Source of the DNA: an uncultured Clostridium sp.
GTDB lineage: Bacteria > Bacillota > Clostridia > TANB77 > CAG-508
NCBI GenBank assembly: GCA_948467875.1
Contig: CAOKFZ010000002.1
Location: forward strand, 1 to 64,000
Direction of reading: 5' to 3'
Length of the DNA stretch: 64,000 bases
Made by a program: the position numbers and the translations under genes. The notes beneath the pieces are model-generated. The model ran no database searches and was not told the DNA's origin. It saw nothing but the letters and a program-made list of their open reading frames with translations. Shown piece after piece: positions 31,961 through 41,605 of this stretch. Numbering within the stretch: the stretch's first letter is position 1; each line of letters begins with the position of its first letter.

Positions 31961-33932
31961 ATGAAAAATAAGTTAAAAGATCAAATAAGGAAACAAAATG
32001 GTATTACATTGGTGGCACTTGTTGTGACCATTATTGTACTATTAATTCTAGTTGGTGTGTCAATTAATTTGGTAGCGCGGAAGTAATGGGATTTTAGGGA
32101 AGGCACAGAACGCAGTTAGCAAAAGTCAAGCGGCGCAAATGGAGGAGGAAATACAACTAAAATTAGCAGAGGTGATGATGGATTACTATATTGACGGAAA
32201 CGGACAAAGTCTGCAAGATTACATTATTGACCAGTGTAACAAAAGTGAAGATGGTATTTTTTCGGTAGGAGATGGCATGTTTTCAACTGTTGACGGAGAG
32301 CTGAGTTACACGGATTCAAAGGGAAATACATCTGTGATTTCTGTTTCAAATAATGGCGAAGTGAAGATTGAAGGTGGCGTTTCATCAGACGGAAGTGTAA
32401 ATGACAATAAAGCACCAAGTGTTTCAGCAACGTCGACAACAAATTCAATTACGTTTGTGGCAAAAGATATTTTGGCAGGTGTGGCAGGTTGGAATTATTC
32501 GACAACCAATAGCGAGCCAACGACTTGGAACGAAGTAAAGCCAGTGCAAAAAAGTTTTACGCACACGATAGAAAGTTTGGCAAATAACACGACTTATTAT
32601 ATTTGGGCAAAAGATGCCAATGGCAATGTGAGTGCAGCAAAAGAAATCAAGACAAAAGATTTTGGAGCGTTTGATTATGAAATAAATTGGAATGGAGCAA
32701 GTGCGACAATTACAGTTAATTCGCCAAGCACAGGCGTGCAATATTTGGATGAAAGCAAAAATTGGGTGGCATAACCAAGGACCACTTACAGTAGAAGCAG
32801 GAACCGTTGTGTTTTTTAGGGTGTCAGATGGTTACAACAATATTGAATTTGAGAGTGTGAAACCAGTTTTGAGTTACACAGTAAGTTATAATGCCAATGG
32901 CGGAACTGGCACAATGGCAAGTAGCCAACATGAATATGGAACAGCGAAAAAGTTGACAGCGAATGGATTTAGCAAAACAGGCTACACATTTGCAGGTTGG
33001 GCAACCAGTGAAAACGGAGCAAAAGTGTATGATAATGAGCAGAGTGTAATCAATTTGGCTAGCTCAAACGGAGCAACAGTGACATTATATGCCATATGGA
33101 CAGCGAATATGTATTCTGTAACCCCGCATGGAAATGGTATGTCAAATGTAAGTCTTACAGGACTAACAATAAGATATGGAGCTACAGTGAACGTTAGTCT
33201 ATTTGGAACTTTGAACAGAAATGGATATGATTTTATGGGATGGGCTTTAACAAGTGATGCAACAGAAGGTATTACAAGTTTTGAAATGCCAGCACAAGAT
33301 GTTATACTTTATGCGGTGTGGCAACCATGGCCAACAGCAACAAGTGCAATGTCAGCTACAAATTATGGGGATGTAGTAAGCTATTCAGCAAATGGAGTAA
33401 ATGACTGGAAAGTGTTCTTAAATGATGGAAATAATGTGTATATCATAGCGAGTGATTATGTACCAACAGATGGATTAGAGTTAAATGAAAATGTAACCAT
33501 CGAGAGTGAGTATACTATTAAAAGTGCAAGTAGTACCACCTACGGAATACAAAACTGGATGGGAGAAAGTGCCGTATGGATGAAATATGCAGAGGGTTTC
33601 AGTGGTTCTAAAGCTTGGGGGGGCCAAATTTAGTCCAATTTACTAGGAGTTATAATGAAAAATTTGGGACAGCATTAACGAAACCCGCTAACCCAGATGT
33701 GGCTTGGACTTTAGAAAACTGTGTTTCTCCATACGTTATTACGAATGAAGGAAGAGAACAGAGATGGTTACTATGTGAAGCAATTCCATATCACCCTTTC
33801 ATTCCTGTCTGGTATATCAGGTCAGATGGTTACTTAGGGATAAGTACGGTGGGGGGAATCAGACCAATGGTACAATTACCATCTAGTGCAAAAGCAAAAT
33901 GGAATGGAACAGCTTGGGATTTGGGAAATTAA
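31961..33932 (+). CDS. Prepilin-type surface adhesin with InlB-like repeats, interrupted by three frame changes
   Basis: From the ATG at 31961 (AAGGAGG upstream) the protein begins with a basic tip and the prepilin signature NG-ITLVALVVTIIVLLIL. The frame then changes +1 at CGG 32078-32080, giving VAGSNGILGKAQ. The body has a fibronectin-like segment (to about 32770), a second +1 change near the TAA at 32772-32774, two Listeria-Bacteroides InlB repeats (TVSYNANGGTGT, GYTFAGW, GYDFMGW), and a third change (-1) in a G7 tract at 33617-33623 before the C-terminal domain ending AWDLGN. All pieces are clearly one gene of about 655 codons. It may be a decaying pseudogene, phase-variable at G7, or recoded at CGG. 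Confidence 0.65.
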
Positions 33933-33948
33933 ATCATGATTAAAAAAA

Positions 33949-33976
33949 ATAGGGGCATTTATGCCTCTATCTTTTG
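33949..33976 (+). terminator. Terminator after the adhesin gene
   Basis: ATAGGGGCAT (33949-33958) pairs with ATGCCTCTAT (33961-33970) with one G-U, followed by CTTTTG. Confidence 0.6.
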
Positions 33977-34295
33977 ATGTGAATTTTTTTAATGTTTTCG
34001 ATACTCATAATAGTGAAGTAGAATTGAAATTATAAAAGCGTTAACATTTTATGCAAAATGCAATAAAATAAATAACGATTACAGCATTTGAAATTTTGTT
34101 CTTCTAAGAAACATACTTCAAAAGGGAGTAATTTAGATTTGTTTTTAATGGCAAAGAAAATGGAATGCAGTCTGTTAGAAGAAATCAATGTGATATATCT
34201 TGAGGGTTTTATTAGTAAGAAGCCAGTGGCAATAAGTACAAGAAAATTAAAAAATTTTATAGATTATTACATTTTGGTAACATTCAAAAAATCTA

Positions 34296-34322
34296 TTGAC
34301 AAAATAAAAATTTTAGTATAAA
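34296..34322 (+). promoter_or_regulatory. Probable promoter of the TM2 gene
   Basis: TTGACA (34296-34301) and TATAAA (34317-34322) with a short 15-base spacer. Confidence 0.5.
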
Positions 34323-34365
34323 AGTAAATTAACAAAAGAATATGGAATATAAGGAGAAACAGAAG

Positions 34366-34671
34366 ATGGGAAAATTTTTTAATGATGAGGAAAAAGTAAG
34401 CAAAAAAGATTGGTTGACAAGTTTGCTTTTGTGTTGGTTTTTAGGATTTTTTGGTGTACATCGTATTTATGCTGGAAAAATTGGAAGTGGCTTTTTGATG
34501 TTATATGGAACCATCGTAGCAGGTTGTATGTTAGCGATGAATCGATATTTAGGTGCGATTGCGTTTGTAGTGGTTGGGGCGTGTGTGTTAAGTGATTTCT
34601 TAAATATTCTATTAAAATGTTTTAGAGATGTGCATGGAAAAGAGATTTCAGAAGATACAGTAATTAAATAA
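34366..34671 (+). CDS. TM2 domain membrane protein
   Basis: A 101-residue protein with a short charged N-terminus and a TM2 domain: two membrane helices framed by LLCWFLGFFGVHRIYAGKIGSG, the hallmark of TM2 proteins, and a third hydrophobic segment. Function is unknown for bacterial TM2 proteins. The ATG at 34366 follows AAGGAG at 9 bases; the upstream in-frame ATG at 34342 lies before that site. Confidence 0.85.
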   Translation: MGKFFNDEEKVSKKDWLTSLLLCWFLGFFGVHRIYAGKIGSGFLMLYGTIVAGCMLAMNRYLGAIAFVVVGACVLSDFLNILLKCFRDVHGKEISEDTVIK

Positions 34672-34684
34672 GAGTATTTTGTAA

Positions 34685-34717
34685 AAGGCAGGTTTTTAAC
34701 CTGCCTTCAAAATTTTT
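34685..34717. terminator. Terminator between converging small membrane protein genes
   Basis: AAGGCAGGTT (34685-34694) pairs perfectly with AACCTGCCTT (34698-34707), followed by CAAAATTTTTT. Confidence 0.8.
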
Positions 34718-34734
34718 TCGCTTTTTATTCAAAA

Positions 34735-35148
34735 TTAATCTTTGCAATAACCATTGCATAATTTTCTAATAATTAAATTTACAATGTTAAATAAGTTTGA
34801 AATTAAAAAGTAAGCAACTGCACCAATTAAGATACCAACTGAAAGAGAGCCAGCAACTAAAGTGGTGGCAGCTAAAGCAAATACGCTTGTGATGATAGAA
34901 CCAACTGCTGCTGTGATTAAACAGGAATCATTTAACATGGCACATTGATGTCTTCCACCACAAAATGCAGTAATGATAACGTATAATAACACTAAAATTC
35001 CTAGTACTAAAGTGACATAAAGTAAAGTAGAAATAGTGGCAATTAGTCCGCTATAAAAAATGGCTCCAATTCCAACTGCTGCAAGCAATGCACCAACGAT
35101 GCTAAAAAGGCAGCAGCATGGATTGTTTGTACTTTTATTCATACACAT
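34735..35148 (-). CDS. Small integral membrane protein of unknown function
   Basis: A 137-residue protein with about four membrane helices and Cys clusters at both ends (NPCCCLFS near residues 9-16, KLCNGYC at the C-terminus). The Cys-rich tips suggest metal binding or lipidation, but this is speculative. The ATG at 35148 is 7 bases from AAGGAGGG. It is transcribed from a promoter that overlaps the divergent methyltransferase promoter. Confidence 0.65.
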   Translation of the reverse strand: MCMNKSTNNPCCCLFSIVGALLAAVGIGAIFYSGLIATISTLLYVTLVLGILVLLYVIITAFCGGRHQCAMLNDSCLITAAVGSIITSVFALAATTLVAGSLSVGILIGAVAYFLISNLFNIVNLIIRKLCNGYCKD

Positions 35149-35164
35149 AAATATTCCCTCCTTT

Positions 35165-35192
35165 ATAATATATCATATGAAACAATTGGCAA
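35165..35192 (-). promoter_or_regulatory. Promoter of the small membrane protein gene
   Basis: On the minus strand: TTGCCA (35192-35187), 16-base spacer, TATTAT (35170-35165). Its -35 box coincides with the -35 box of the divergent promoter at 35186. Confidence 0.55.
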
Positions 35193-35214
35193 AATGGTGT
35201 AGATATGTTATAAT
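35186..35214 (+). promoter_or_regulatory. Promoter of the rRNA methyltransferase gene
   Basis: TTGGCA (35186-35191), 17-base spacer, TATAAT (35209-35214). Confidence 0.7.
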
Positions 35215-35249
35215 GATTAAAATGAAAATTTATGTTTTAGGAGGAACAA

Positions 35250-36143
35250 ATGCCTGAATTTTTAGTGGATTTATTGAAAAAACAGTATGGTCAAGAAGTT
35301 GCTAATCAAATATTACAAGGATATTTTGTGCAGCGAAAGACGACGTTTCGTGTCAATACAATCAAAAGCAGTACTGAAAATCTTCAAGCTGAATTGAAAA
35401 AACAAGGAATGGTTTATAAAAATCCTGCTTGGAGTAGGGACGCCTTTGTTTTAGAAAAGGCAAAGGAAAAAGATTTGCAAAAATTAGAAATGTATCAAAA
35501 TGGTGAAATTTATTTGCAGAGTTTGTCTTCGATGTTGCCTGCTCTAGTTTTAAATCCCCAAAAGAAGACAGATATTCTAGATATGGCGGCGGCGCCAGGT
35601 GGAAAAACGACGCAACTTGCCGCAATGACGCAAAATGAAGCTCATATTACGGCTTGTGAAAGAAACCATATTCGAGCTGAGCGCTTGAAATATAACCTAG
35701 AAAAACAGGAAGCTTCCAGTGTTTATTTAATGGAAATGGATAGCCGAAAGTTGGATGATTTTTTTGCGTTTGATAATGTTTTGTTAGATAGTCCGTGTAG
35801 TGGAAGTGGAACTTTGAATGCGCAAAAGGTAAATTTCGAGAAAAATTTTACCATGCAATTCATACAAAGGTCAACGAAAGTACAATTTGATTTATTGAAA
35901 AAAGCGTTGAAAATTTTGAAGTCGGGGCATGAAATGGTGTATTCTACATGTTCGATTTTAGAACTTGAAAACGAAGATGTAGTCAAGAAAGTTTTGGAGT
36001 TGGGCAAGGCGGAAATTGTACCAATTGAGTTTCCAGGAATGGAAGAATTGCCACTTCTTCCAAGTAAATTGGAGGGAACGTTATGTGTGTGTCCTAACGA
36101 GTGGTATGAGGGATTTTTTATAGCGAAAATCAGGAAAAGATAA
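35250..36143 (+). CDS. NOL1/NOP2/Sun family RNA m5C methyltransferase
   Basis: A SAM-dependent cytosine-C5 methyltransferase of RNA, RsmF/RsmB-like. The 297-residue protein has an N-terminal RNA-binding part (TTFRVNTIK), the SAM motif DMAAAPGGKT (about 111-120), the motif IV catalytic Cys in DSPCSGSG (C183), and the second catalytic Cys in MVYSTCS (C234). It lacks the C-terminal PUA-like extension of RsmF, so the target cytosine is uncertain. Start ATG after TAGGAGG. Confidence 0.88.
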   Translation: MPEFLVDLLKKQYGQEVANQILQGYFVQRKTTFRVNTIKSSTENLQAELKKQGMVYKNPAWSRDAFVLEKAKEKDLQKLEMYQNGEIYLQSLSSMLPALVLNPQKKTDILDMAAAPGGKTTQLAAMTQNEAHITACERNHIRAERLKYNLEKQEASSVYLMEMDSRKLDDFFAFDNVLLDSPCSGSGTLNAQKVNFEKNFTMQFIQRSTKVQFDLLKKALKILKSGHEMVYSTCSILELENEDVVKKVLELGKAEIVPIEFPGMEELPLLPSKLEGTLCVCPNEWYEGFFIAKIRKR

Positions 36144-36152
36144 AGAAAAGTA

Positions 36153-36182
36153 TTGCTTTTTTTGTGGCAAATATAGTATAAT
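36153..36182 (+). promoter_or_regulatory. Promoter of the 36222-40253 operon
   Basis: TTGCTT (36153-36158), 18-base spacer, TATAAT (36177-36182). Confidence 0.55.
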
Positions 36183-36221
36183 AAGAAAAATAAATTCGCA
36201 TAAAAGGAGAGAAAATTTGCG

Positions 36222-38474
36222 ATGAGGCAGGGAATGAATCAGAAAAAAAAGAAAGTAATTATCATTTCTATTATTTTTTTAACTGTGTTGCTAATTGCGA
36301 CTTTGGCGACTTATAGCTATTTTGCCCAAAATGCTAAAAATGATGTGATAAAAAATGAATTGTTTGCTTGTATGGGAAATAATGATTTGAATTTTTTTGC
36401 AGATCACAAATTATATACTAACATTTTTGAACGATTAAAAGTGGATAATTATCACTCAAATACTGCAATTACGCTTTCGAGTACGATGGAAAATGATATG
36501 CTGTCTGATTTCGATTTATCAAAATTTGAATTTAATTATGAACAGACGAAAAATAATCAAACTAAGCAAAAGGCTGATAAATTGGGGGCAAGATATGCTA
36601 GCAATGATTTGCTAACATTGGATTTTATTTTAAATGAAAAGCAATTCGCGCTAAAGTCGGATGAAATTGTCAATCGCTACGTGGGAACCAATATGGAAAA
36701 TGGACAACATATAATGGAGAAATTACTTGACAGAAAGATTGATTATGCTATATTAAGGAAACTTAAAAATTTTGCAATTGAGAGAGAAATGATAGATTTT
36801 ATGAAAATTGCTAAAACAAATGGGTTATATGATTATGTGAAGATTTTGGAGAATCATACCAAACCAGAAGATGTTTCCAAAAAAGAAAATGTAGTTTTGA
36901 CATTGAATTCAGAGCAAGTTGCAACAACAGAATATACGATTTCGCTTGCCAAAAATGAAACGGCTCAGTTGTTAAATGAAATTTCTCAAAAAATAAAAGA
37001 GGATGACAAAATCATTCCAGAATTAGTGGTGACGAATATTCAGAACTTTGAGGAAGATAGCCCAATTTTGGAATACAGTGATAATGATGATTTCATGCAA
37101 ACAAATGCAGAGAAAAATAATTTTGAGTCATCAGTTGTGATTTGGGGCGAGACGAATACAACTGAAAATACTACAACAGAGCCTCAAAATATAGTAGAGA
37201 ATGCAGTACAAAATCAAAATGTGACAAATCAAACAGAAAATTCGATTGCTCAAAATACAACAAATCTGCAAAACACTACAAATACTGTGGAAAATACAAC
37301 GATTCCGCCAAGTATAACGATTGAAGAACCTCAAGTGGAGCAAAATCAGCAACCACAGCCAGAGGAGATAGTGCCAGAACAGCCACAAGTGAATAATCAA
37401 CAGCCAAGTCAACCAGTTGTAGAGAATGAAAATCTTAGGCCACAAGGCTTCATTCAAGTGAATGAGGGAGACGAAATGCAGCCAAGTAATTTTTTGATTG
37501 GTAAGAATTGGGAGGAAACTTGTGATAATCTTGTAAAAATGGTTGAAAAAGTTGATTGGAAAACGTATTTGTTGACAGGTGCTAGGGCGAATTTTTCACA
37601 AGATGAGTTGGTAGCACAAATACAAAAAGCGATAACGGCTTGTCTGAATGAGGATAGCGGTTTGGTTGTAAAGGCATATGTGAGTGAAAATCAGTTAGTA
37701 AAACTTAATTTTCAGATGGTAGAGTCGCAGAAAAGTTTTGATATTGAAATTTTCTCTAAAAGTGATAATGAGAAATATTTGAATGTATCTATTTTAGAAG
37801 GACAATCTAATGTGGCAAATGGTTATACAATTAATTTTTATAAAAATGATACAGATGCAAATGTGAAAAATAGTGTCAATATAAATAAGGTTTCGCAAGG
37901 AAAGATTACACAGAAAATAACGCTTGATTTGGCAACAAAGGGGACGATGAATGCTAAGAAATATACGACAGAAATTGATTTTCATTATTTGGACGGTAAA
38001 GGAGAGTTCGGAATGAAAGCAAATTCTACATTGAATTTTGAAGAAGAGGTGCAAGTCGAAGAATTAAATGATGAAAATTGCTTGTTTTTGGATCAAGTAT
38101 CAGAAGAGGAATTGTTACTAATTAAAGAAGAGATAAAACAGAAAACACTAGAAGTTTTGAGTGATAAAAATAGAAGTTTGCATATTGTTGATGTGGGAAG
38201 TTCGGGTTCAGTTGTGCAACAAACGCAGCCACAGGAACAACAAGATGAAACAGAAAATGCTAGATTAGAAGCAAGAGATGCTTTTGTTCAAACAGTGGCT
38301 GACAAAATGAGAGATTATCTAAATGAAGGCAGAGAATTGCAGTTGCAGGATTTAGAAGGATTGGAAGTGCCAGGTTATGAAGTAGAAATTTCGATTAGCT
38401 CTAATTTGGCAATTGTTACAGTTAATGGCTATCGCTTTACATTGGATGCGGATTTTAATTTGTCAGATTCTTAA
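36222..38474 (+). CDS. Large membrane-anchored extracytoplasmic protein of unknown function
   Basis: A 750-residue protein: short basic N-terminus, one membrane helix (about residues 12-32), an N-terminal helical domain, a Gln/Asn/Thr-rich low-complexity region (about 305-410), and a beta-rich C-terminal half with a conserved-looking GEFGMKANSTLNF stretch. The family is not recognised. It is first of three genes separated by under 20 bases (with a DUF5050-like protein and a coiled-coil protein), suggesting a common envelope-related task. The ribosome binding site AAAGGAG is 12 bases from the ATG, so a TTG at 36216 is an alternative start. Confidence 0.65.
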   Translation: MRQGMNQKKKKVIIISIIFLTVLLIATLATYSYFAQNAKNDVIKNELFACMGNNDLNFFADHKLYTNIFERLKVDNYHSNTAITLSSTMENDMLSDFDLSKFEFNYEQTKNNQTKQKADKLGARYASNDLLTLDFILNEKQFALKSDEIVNRYVGTNMENGQHIMEKLLDRKIDYAILRKLKNFAIEREMIDFMKIAKTNGLYDYVKILENHTKPEDVSKKENVVLTLNSEQVATTEYTISLAKNETAQLLNEISQKIKEDDKIIPELVVTNIQNFEEDSPILEYSDNDDFMQTNAEKNNFESSVVIWGETNTTENTTTEPQNIVENAVQNQNVTNQTENSIAQNTTNLQNTTNTVENTTIPPSITIEEPQVEQNQQPQPEEIVPEQPQVNNQQPSQPVVENENLRPQGFIQVNEGDEMQPSNFLIGKNWEETCDNLVKMVEKVDWKTYLLTGARANFSQDELVAQIQKAITACLNEDSGLVVKAYVSENQLVKLNFQMVESQKSFDIEIFSKSDNEKYLNVSILEGQSNVANGYTINFYKNDTDANVKNSVNINKVSQGKITQKITLDLATKGTMNAKKYTTEIDFHYLDGKGEFGMKANSTLNFEEEVQVEELNDENCLFLDQVSEEELLLIKEEIKQKTLEVLSDKNRSLHIVDVGSSGSVVQQTQPQEQQDETENARLEARDAFVQTVADKMRDYLNEGRELQLQDLEGLEVPGYEVEISISSNLAIVTVNGYRFTLDADFNLSDS

Positions 38475-38492
38475 GAATAAGGAATAAAATGT

Positions 38493-39440
38493 ATGAAAAA
38501 AGTAGTAAAAATAAGTGCAATAATAATTGTAATGCTGGTTATCGTGTTAGTGATTATTAAGATGAATAATCAGGAAAATCAAGCCAATGGAAATGTGTCA
38601 AATATGGGGCTCGTTTTAGAACACAGAGGAACGACTTATTATAATAAATACGAAAAGGGAATTTTTGAAGTCAAAGGGGATATGGAAACACAATTAACGG
38701 ATGAGACAGCTTATTCTTTAACGTTTTATGATGACAAAATTTATTATATGACAATTGCAGATTTTAATCAAGTTGTGATAAAATATGTGGATCTAAAAAA
38801 TGGAAATGTGAAAAATGTTGCTACGATTTATACATCGATTAGTAAGTTTTTTATAGAGGAGGATAGCATTTATTATTTTACCAATCGTAGCGAAAATGGG
38901 ATTTGTAAAATGGATTTGAATGGCGAGAATGAAACGATTGTGATTGCTGGAAATATACAAGATTTTCAAGTGAGTGAAAAAGAAATTTATTATATTGATG
39001 CCCAAAATCAAATTTGCAGATGGAAACTAAAAAGTGGCGAAAGTGTTGCTTTGAATGAAGCGGCTAAGGCAAAGAAAATGCAAGTAGTGGAAGGATGGAT
39101 TTATTATTATAATGAGTTTGAGAATGCCTTATTTCGTGTGAGTAAAAATGGAAAAAAAGTGGAACTGGTGTCAGTGTTGGTTAATCATGAAATTTACAAT
39201 GTTTGCGGAAAATATGTGTATTATTATGATAAAAACACATCCAAGATTGCTAGGATGCAGTTGAAAAAAAGTAACAAATGTGAAAATATTGTGGATATAG
39301 CTGTTTCTAAAACGAGAATTAATGTGGCAGGAGATGTGTTGTATTATTTGGACCAAAGCAAAGACGAATCACAGAATTATCAAATGCATAGAATCAAGAT
39401 AAATGGGGAGAAAATGCAAGATATAGAATACGAAAGATAG
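38493..39440 (+). CDS. DUF5050-like beta-propeller protein with N-terminal membrane anchor
   Basis: A 315-residue protein with one membrane helix (about residues 5-23) and repeated short blades of the type IYYMT, IYYFTNRSENGICKMDLNG, WIYYYNEFENALFRVSKNG, VYYYDKNTSKIARM and LYYLD. This spacing matches DUF5050 propellers seen in clostridial surface proteins. It probably acts outside the membrane as a binding or structural module. It lies in the same operon as the 36222 gene. Confidence 0.72.
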   Translation: MKKVVKISAIIIVMLVIVLVIIKMNNQENQANGNVSNMGLVLEHRGTTYYNKYEKGIFEVKGDMETQLTDETAYSLTFYDDKIYYMTIADFNQVVIKYVDLKNGNVKNVATIYTSISKFFIEEDSIYYFTNRSENGICKMDLNGENETIVIAGNIQDFQVSEKEIYYIDAQNQICRWKLKSGESVALNEAAKAKKMQVVEGWIYYYNEFENALFRVSKNGKKVELVSVLVNHEIYNVCGKYVYYYDKNTSKIARMQLKKSNKCENIVDIAVSKTRINVAGDVLYYLDQSKDESQNYQMHRIKINGEKMQDIEYER

Positions 39441-39449
39441 GAGATAAGT

Positions 39450-40253
39450 ATGGAATTAGGGACAATTGTTTATGAAAACGAAATCTATAATTTAGATTAT
39501 ATGACAGCATCAGAGATTTCAGAGCTTTTAAGCCTTGTTGATAAGCATAAAAATAAGGAAAATATTATTTTGAGTGCGAAATTAAAGAGTGTGTATAATG
39601 ATAAAATTTCGAGAGAATGGATTCATCAAAAAGTAAATTTTCAACTGAATTCTATGAAAACAAGTATGCTTCATATTAATGCAAAATTTATCGAGAAATC
39701 TAAGAATTATGATAAAATCAAGGAAGAAATGATGACTTCTTTGGATTGCTTTGAAGAGGTTTTGAGGCAATTAGCAGATGGATTTGATCGTAAAATTCAG
39801 CAATTGATTTATAAACAATTGGAACTAGAGTTAAAATTATGGAAGATTAAAGCTGCTCGCAAAGAGGAATTGCCTCCAGAAGACAGTGATAGTTCTAATG
39901 TTGAATTAAAATTGAAGAAAGAAATTAAGGTTGTGAGGAAAAAACTAAAAAGCCTAGAAAAACACAAAGAAAGTGAAATTTTCGCAGCTATGGAAGTTGG
40001 GAATAAAGCGATTGGAATCAATGTAAAAAAGCAAAGGAGATTGAAAAATATTCCTAAATTTTTTAGTTATAAATTTAATCCTTATAAAGTGATACAAAAA
40101 AATGTGATTGAACCATTTGAGCAGCGTATAGATGAATTTAAAGTCAATCAATTGAAGAAAGTAGATGGAAAGTCGCAGGAATTTAATTTTTCAAAAGTTG
40201 AAGAGAAAATTAATAGAATTGTAGAAAAAATGATAAATACAAAAGAAAAATAA
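39450..40253 (+). CDS. Coiled-coil cytoplasmic protein of unknown function
   Basis: A 267-residue Lys/Glu-rich protein with long predicted coiled coils (about residues 95-180 and 225-265), no signal peptide and no membrane span. No family recognised. It closes the three-gene operon after two membrane-anchored proteins; a role as a cytoplasmic partner of them is a guess. Confidence 0.6.
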   Translation: MELGTIVYENEIYNLDYMTASEISELLSLVDKHKNKENIILSAKLKSVYNDKISREWIHQKVNFQLNSMKTSMLHINAKFIEKSKNYDKIKEEMMTSLDCFEEVLRQLADGFDRKIQQLIYKQLELELKLWKIKAARKEELPPEDSDSSNVELKLKKEIKVVRKKLKSLEKHKESEIFAAMEVGNKAIGINVKKQRRLKNIPKFFSYKFNPYKVIQKNVIEPFEQRIDEFKVNQLKKVDGKSQEFNFSKVEEKINRIVEKMINTKEK

Positions 40254-40274
40254 TAAAAAACTACAAAAAATGTA

Positions 40275-40303
40275 TTGACAAAATCTGGTAATCGCAGTAT
40301 AAT
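40275..40303 (+). promoter_or_regulatory. Consensus promoter of the S10 operon
   Basis: TTGACA (40275-40280), 17-base spacer, TATAAT (40298-40303): perfect hexamers, as expected for a highly expressed ribosomal operon. Confidence 0.85.
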
Positions 40304-40527
40304 ACTACTTAGCGTGTAGATTTGCGATGAAACAAGATGTGGCTACGCAAGCAAATTCATTTGCTTGTCGGAGGGAACTCTTGCGGAGTATGTCATGGCT
40401 TAGACCAGGCGATAAGTTTGATTAAACGTTATTAAAAAGTGTAAAATGAAACACGTGGTAGCGTTAATAACTTGCCGTTAATCGTATCTTGAAATAAAAG
40501 CGTGAGAAATAAAAAGGAGGTAAAAAA
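40304..40527 (+). promoter_or_regulatory. Structured 5' leader of the S10 operon
   Basis: A 200-base leader with a hairpin CAAGCAAAT-tc-ATTTGCTTG (40348-40367) and a nested structure in which GTTATTAA (40428-40435) pairs with TTAATAAC (40464-40471) around GTGT/ACAC. It probably mediates autoregulation by a product of the operon (L4 is the classical candidate), but no known leader family is recognised by eye. Confidence 0.5.
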
Positions 40528-40854
40528 ATGGCAACATCAAACACAGTAGGAAGTGACAAAATTAGAATTAGACTAAAGGCTTATGATTATGTTGTTTTAG
40601 ATCAGTCTGCTGAAAAAATAGTGGAAACTGCTAAAAGAACAGGAGCTAAAGTTTCAGGTCCAATTCCACTTCCAACAGAAAAAGAAGTGATAACAATTTT
40701 GCGTTCTCCACATAAGCACAAAGATTCTAGAGAGCAATTTGAAATGAGAACACATAAAAGAGTAATCGATATTCTTTATCCAACGCAAAAAACAGTGGAT
40801 AGTTTAACTAAGTTAGACTTGCCAGCAGGTGTTGATATTGAAATCAAATTCTAA
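40528..40854 (+). CDS. rpsJ: 30S ribosomal protein S10
   Basis: A 108-residue S10 ([16 protein letters not shown], the loop [28 protein letters not shown]). Besides its 30S role it pairs with NusB and NusG in antitermination. First gene of the cluster; tuf, fusA and rpsLG do not precede it in this window. Confidence 0.97.
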   Translation: MATSNTVGSDKIRIRLKAYDYVVLDQSAEKIVETAKRTGAKVSGPIPLPTEKEVITILRSPHKHKDSREQFEMRTHKRVIDILYPTQKTVDSLTKLDLPAGVDIEIKF

Positions 40855-40949
40855 TTTTATTTAGAAAAATATTTGATTTTTAGAGTGAAAACCCTAGAAG
40901 TCCATGCTGAACGAAAATTCAGCCAATAGAAATTTAGGAGGAAAGTAAA

Positions 40950-41585
40950 GTGAAAAAAGCAATTATTGGAAAAAAAGTTGGTATGACTCAAATCTTTGAT
41001 GAAAATGGTTCTGTTATTCCAGTAACAGTGATTGAATGTGGACCATGTTCTGTTGTTCAAATTAAAACAGTTGAAACAGATGGATATGATGCTGTTCAAT
41101 TAGGTTTTGGAGAAGTGAAAGAAGTAAAGGTTAATAAACCAAGCAAAGGACATTTTTCAAAAGCAAGTGTGAAACCAACCAAACACTTAAGAGAATTTAG
41201 ATTAGAGGATGTGTCTAACTTAAAAGTAGGAGATGAAATTAAAGTAGATACTTTTGAAGCTGGTGAAGCAGTAGATATTCAAGGTATCACAAAAGGAAAA
41301 GGGTTCCAAGGTGTTATCAAACGTCATGGACAATCAAGAGGACCAATGGGACATGGCTCTATGTATCATAGAAGACCAGGTTCAATGGGACCAACTTCAA
41401 CACCAGGTAGAGTTTTCAAAGGAAAGAAATTGCCGGGACATATGGGTGTTGATACAGTTACAATTCAAAATCTTGCTATTATAAGAGTAGATTTAGATAA
41501 AAATGCGATTTTAGTTAAGGGAAGTGTTCCTGGAAATAAAGGTAGCATTTTAAAAATAAATGATAGTGTAAAGAGAAGTAAATAG
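40950..41585 (+). CDS. rplC: 50S ribosomal protein L3
   Basis: A 211-residue L3 starting at GTG after TAGGAGG. The N-terminal [18 protein letters not shown] and the signature [22 protein letters not shown], whose glutamine-containing loop approaches the peptidyl transferase centre, are intact. The 95-base gap after rpsJ holds a small hairpin GCTGAA/TTCAGC. Confidence 0.96.
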   Translation: MKKAIIGKKVGMTQIFDENGSVIPVTVIECGPCSVVQIKTVETDGYDAVQLGFGEVKEVKVNKPSKGHFSKASVKPTKHLREFRLEDVSNLKVGDEIKVDTFEAGEAVDIQGITKGKGFQGVIKRHGQSRGPMGHGSMYHRRPGSMGPTSTPGRVFKGKKLPGHMGVDTVTIQNLAIIRVDLDKNAILVKGSVPGNKGSILKINDSVKRSK

Positions 41586-41605
41586 AAAGGAAGGAGGAAA
41601 ACAAA

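Larger units (their letters stand above)
33933..34365 (+). other. 433-base spacer with no convincing gene
   Basis: It holds the adhesin terminator, about 100 bases of featureless AT-rich DNA, a doubtful 77-codon ORF (34088-34321) without ribosome binding site, and the promoter of the TM2 gene, which overlaps the end of that ORF. Confidence 0.6.

Noticed and set aside
32692..33633. Independent gene starting at the ATG at 32692
   Set aside because: No ribosome binding site, and its first residues are out of frame with the clear protein sequence of the preceding segment; it is the continuation of the adhesin.
34088..34321. 77-codon plus-strand ORF in the 33.9-34.4 kb spacer
   Set aside because: It needs a TTG start without ribosome binding site, has no family resemblance, and its end overlaps the promoter of the TM2 gene.
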